From Bifidobacterium sp. ESL0745 (GTDB taxonomy: Bacteria > Actinomycetota > Actinomycetes > Actinomycetales > Bifidobacteriaceae), in NCBI RefSeq assembly GCF_029433335.1, contig NZ_JAQTHX010000002.1:62001-126000 (forward strand): 64,000 nt of DNA, read 5' to 3'. The number at the start of each line of letters is the position of its first letter. The first letter of the stretch is position 1. The notes under the pieces are model-generated. The model did no database searches. It was not told where the DNA came from and saw only the letters and a list, made by a program, of their open reading frames with translations. The position numbers and the translations under genes are program-made. Shown piece after piece: positions 63,407-64,000 of the stretch.

Positions 63407-64000
63407 ATGCCCGACACCTCGAATCCATCAAATTCAAATCCCGCAGTCCCGAATTCATTTTCAGTCGCGCAGGATAGTTCCGATTCCATCATGCCGCCTT
63501 CGATTCCGGTACCGGATCCAGCGAACGCAACCGATTCAGCACACGCACCGGACACCGCAAACACAACAAGCGCGACAAACGTAACAGACACCACAGAAAG
63601 TGCGCCGAACACACAACGGATCTCCATCGACCCCGAAAGCATGGCCGTCGAGGCGGGTAACGCTTCAAACTCGGCCGACAATGGTTCCGACAGATCAAAG
63701 AATCACCAGCTTTTCCTTTATTCCACAACGGTTTCTGACGTCGGCACCGTGCGTAGCAACAACCAGGATTCGTCGTTCGCCGGCGAGCACCTTATTGCGA
63801 TATGCGACGGCATGGGCGGGCATGCGGGCGGCGACACCGCCTCGACAATCGCCATCCGTTCACTGGCGCATATCGAGCAGAGTGACGTCAAAAGCAACGT
63901 GGCCTCCATCGCCTCGATGATGGAAACCAGCGTCATGGCCGCGCACGACGCCATCGTCGGCAAGGCCAAGCGCGAACGCAGCCTGGCCGGAATGGGTACC
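63407..64000 (+). CDS. pstP: PP2C-family Ser/Thr protein phosphatase (PstP-like), 5' part
   Basis: 198 codons visible, open at the right edge. Starts with ATG 63407, 5 bases after the fhaB stop; GAGGTGA upstream overlaps that stop. Residues about 1-105 are a Ser/Thr/Asn/Asp/Pro-rich tail absent from usual PstP. The PP2C domain begins SDVGTVRSNNQDSSFA (metal Asp, about 108-123), followed by ICDGMGGHAGGDTAS (metal Asp-Gly-Met-Gly-Gly, about 132-146) and LAGMGT at the edge. It dephosphorylates Ser/Thr kinases and cell-wall regulators. Genes expected next, outside the window: rodA/ftsW, pbpA, pknA, pknB. Confidence 0.92.
   Translation, partial: MPDTSNPSNSNPAVPNSFSVAQDSSDSIMPPSIPVPDPANATDSAHAPDTANTTSATNVTDTTESAPNTQRISIDPESMAVEAGNASNSADNGSDRSKNHQLFLYSTTVSDVGTVRSNNQDSSFAGEHLIAICDGMGGHAGGDTASTIAIRSLAHIEQSDVKSNVASIASMMETSVMAAHDAIVGKAKRERSLAGMGT

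Noticed and set aside
58021..64000. Chromosomal origin within the window
   Set aside because: The fha operon suggests oriC is near, but no dnaA, dnaN or recognisable DnaA-box cluster is present here.

Overview
This window looks like a Bifidobacterium chromosome. The housekeeping proteins (PurA, Tgt, HtrA, S9 peptidase, FhaA/FhaB/PP2C) are actinobacterial in type. Coding GC is moderately high, and sortase-anchored surface proteins and a LacI-controlled sugar locus are prominent. Genus is inferred from gene content and style, not from an rRNA. The right end (fhaA-fhaB-PP2C) is the start of the actinobacterial cell-division/Ser-Thr kinase operon, which in this phylum usually lies near oriC.

Layout. 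1-10.3 kb: surface and relic zone. It holds the N-terminal part of a large surface protein (open at the left edge), a deleted menB-menE (menaquinone) relic, a secreted LATTG-tailed protein, a DASS transporter stub and a BspA-type LRR protein with LPFTGG. 10.6-28.4 kb: mostly core genes. These are a ClC channel, purA, a LacI-regulated locus (orphan GatC-like permease, LacI, pentulose/hexulose-phosphate epimerase, ribokinase) with two matching palindromic operators, a YciI-like protein, a P1B ATPase, HtrA, Tgt and a nitroreductase. 28.7-32.2 kb: decayed accessory island beside tRNA-Leu(CAG), with an integrase pseudogene, an unknown membrane protein, fragments without starts and a frameshifted acetyltransferase. 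32.3-39.4 kb: a DUF5680 protein and two tandem paralogous LATTG adhesins. 39.6-46.5 kb: small regulatory/stress cluster (alpha/beta hydrolase, flavin reductase with divergent ArsR-type regulator, two TetR paralogues, YhgE/ABC-2-like exporter, CPBP protease), with a recurring TGTTCTA motif in its promoters. 46.8-51.2 kb: a LOG-family gene followed by a complete FokI-like type IIS restriction-modification pair, convergent, visibly AT-richer than its surroundings. 51.6-64 kb: ketopantoate reductase, MalY/PatB lyase, AbiEi/DUF559-like protein between palindromic repeats, a broken YafQ-like toxin, alpha/beta hydrolase, S9 peptidase, a 35-bp tandem array and the fhaA-fhaB-PP2C operon.

Two themes run through the window. 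First, conserved enzymes here repeatedly carry long hydrophilic, Asn/Ser/Asp/Ala-rich inserts or N-terminal tails (ClC, P1B ATPase, nitroreductase, Tgt, alpha/beta hydrolase, S9 peptidase, PP2C). Second, intergenic DNA is rich in long perfect hairpins, some acting as terminators, some looking like operators, and some belonging to repeated palindromic families. The strongest functional call is the FokI-like restriction-modification system. The most open questions are the promoter-embedded inverted repeat and tandem array at 61.4-61.95 kb and the triple palindrome at 19.8-19.96 kb.
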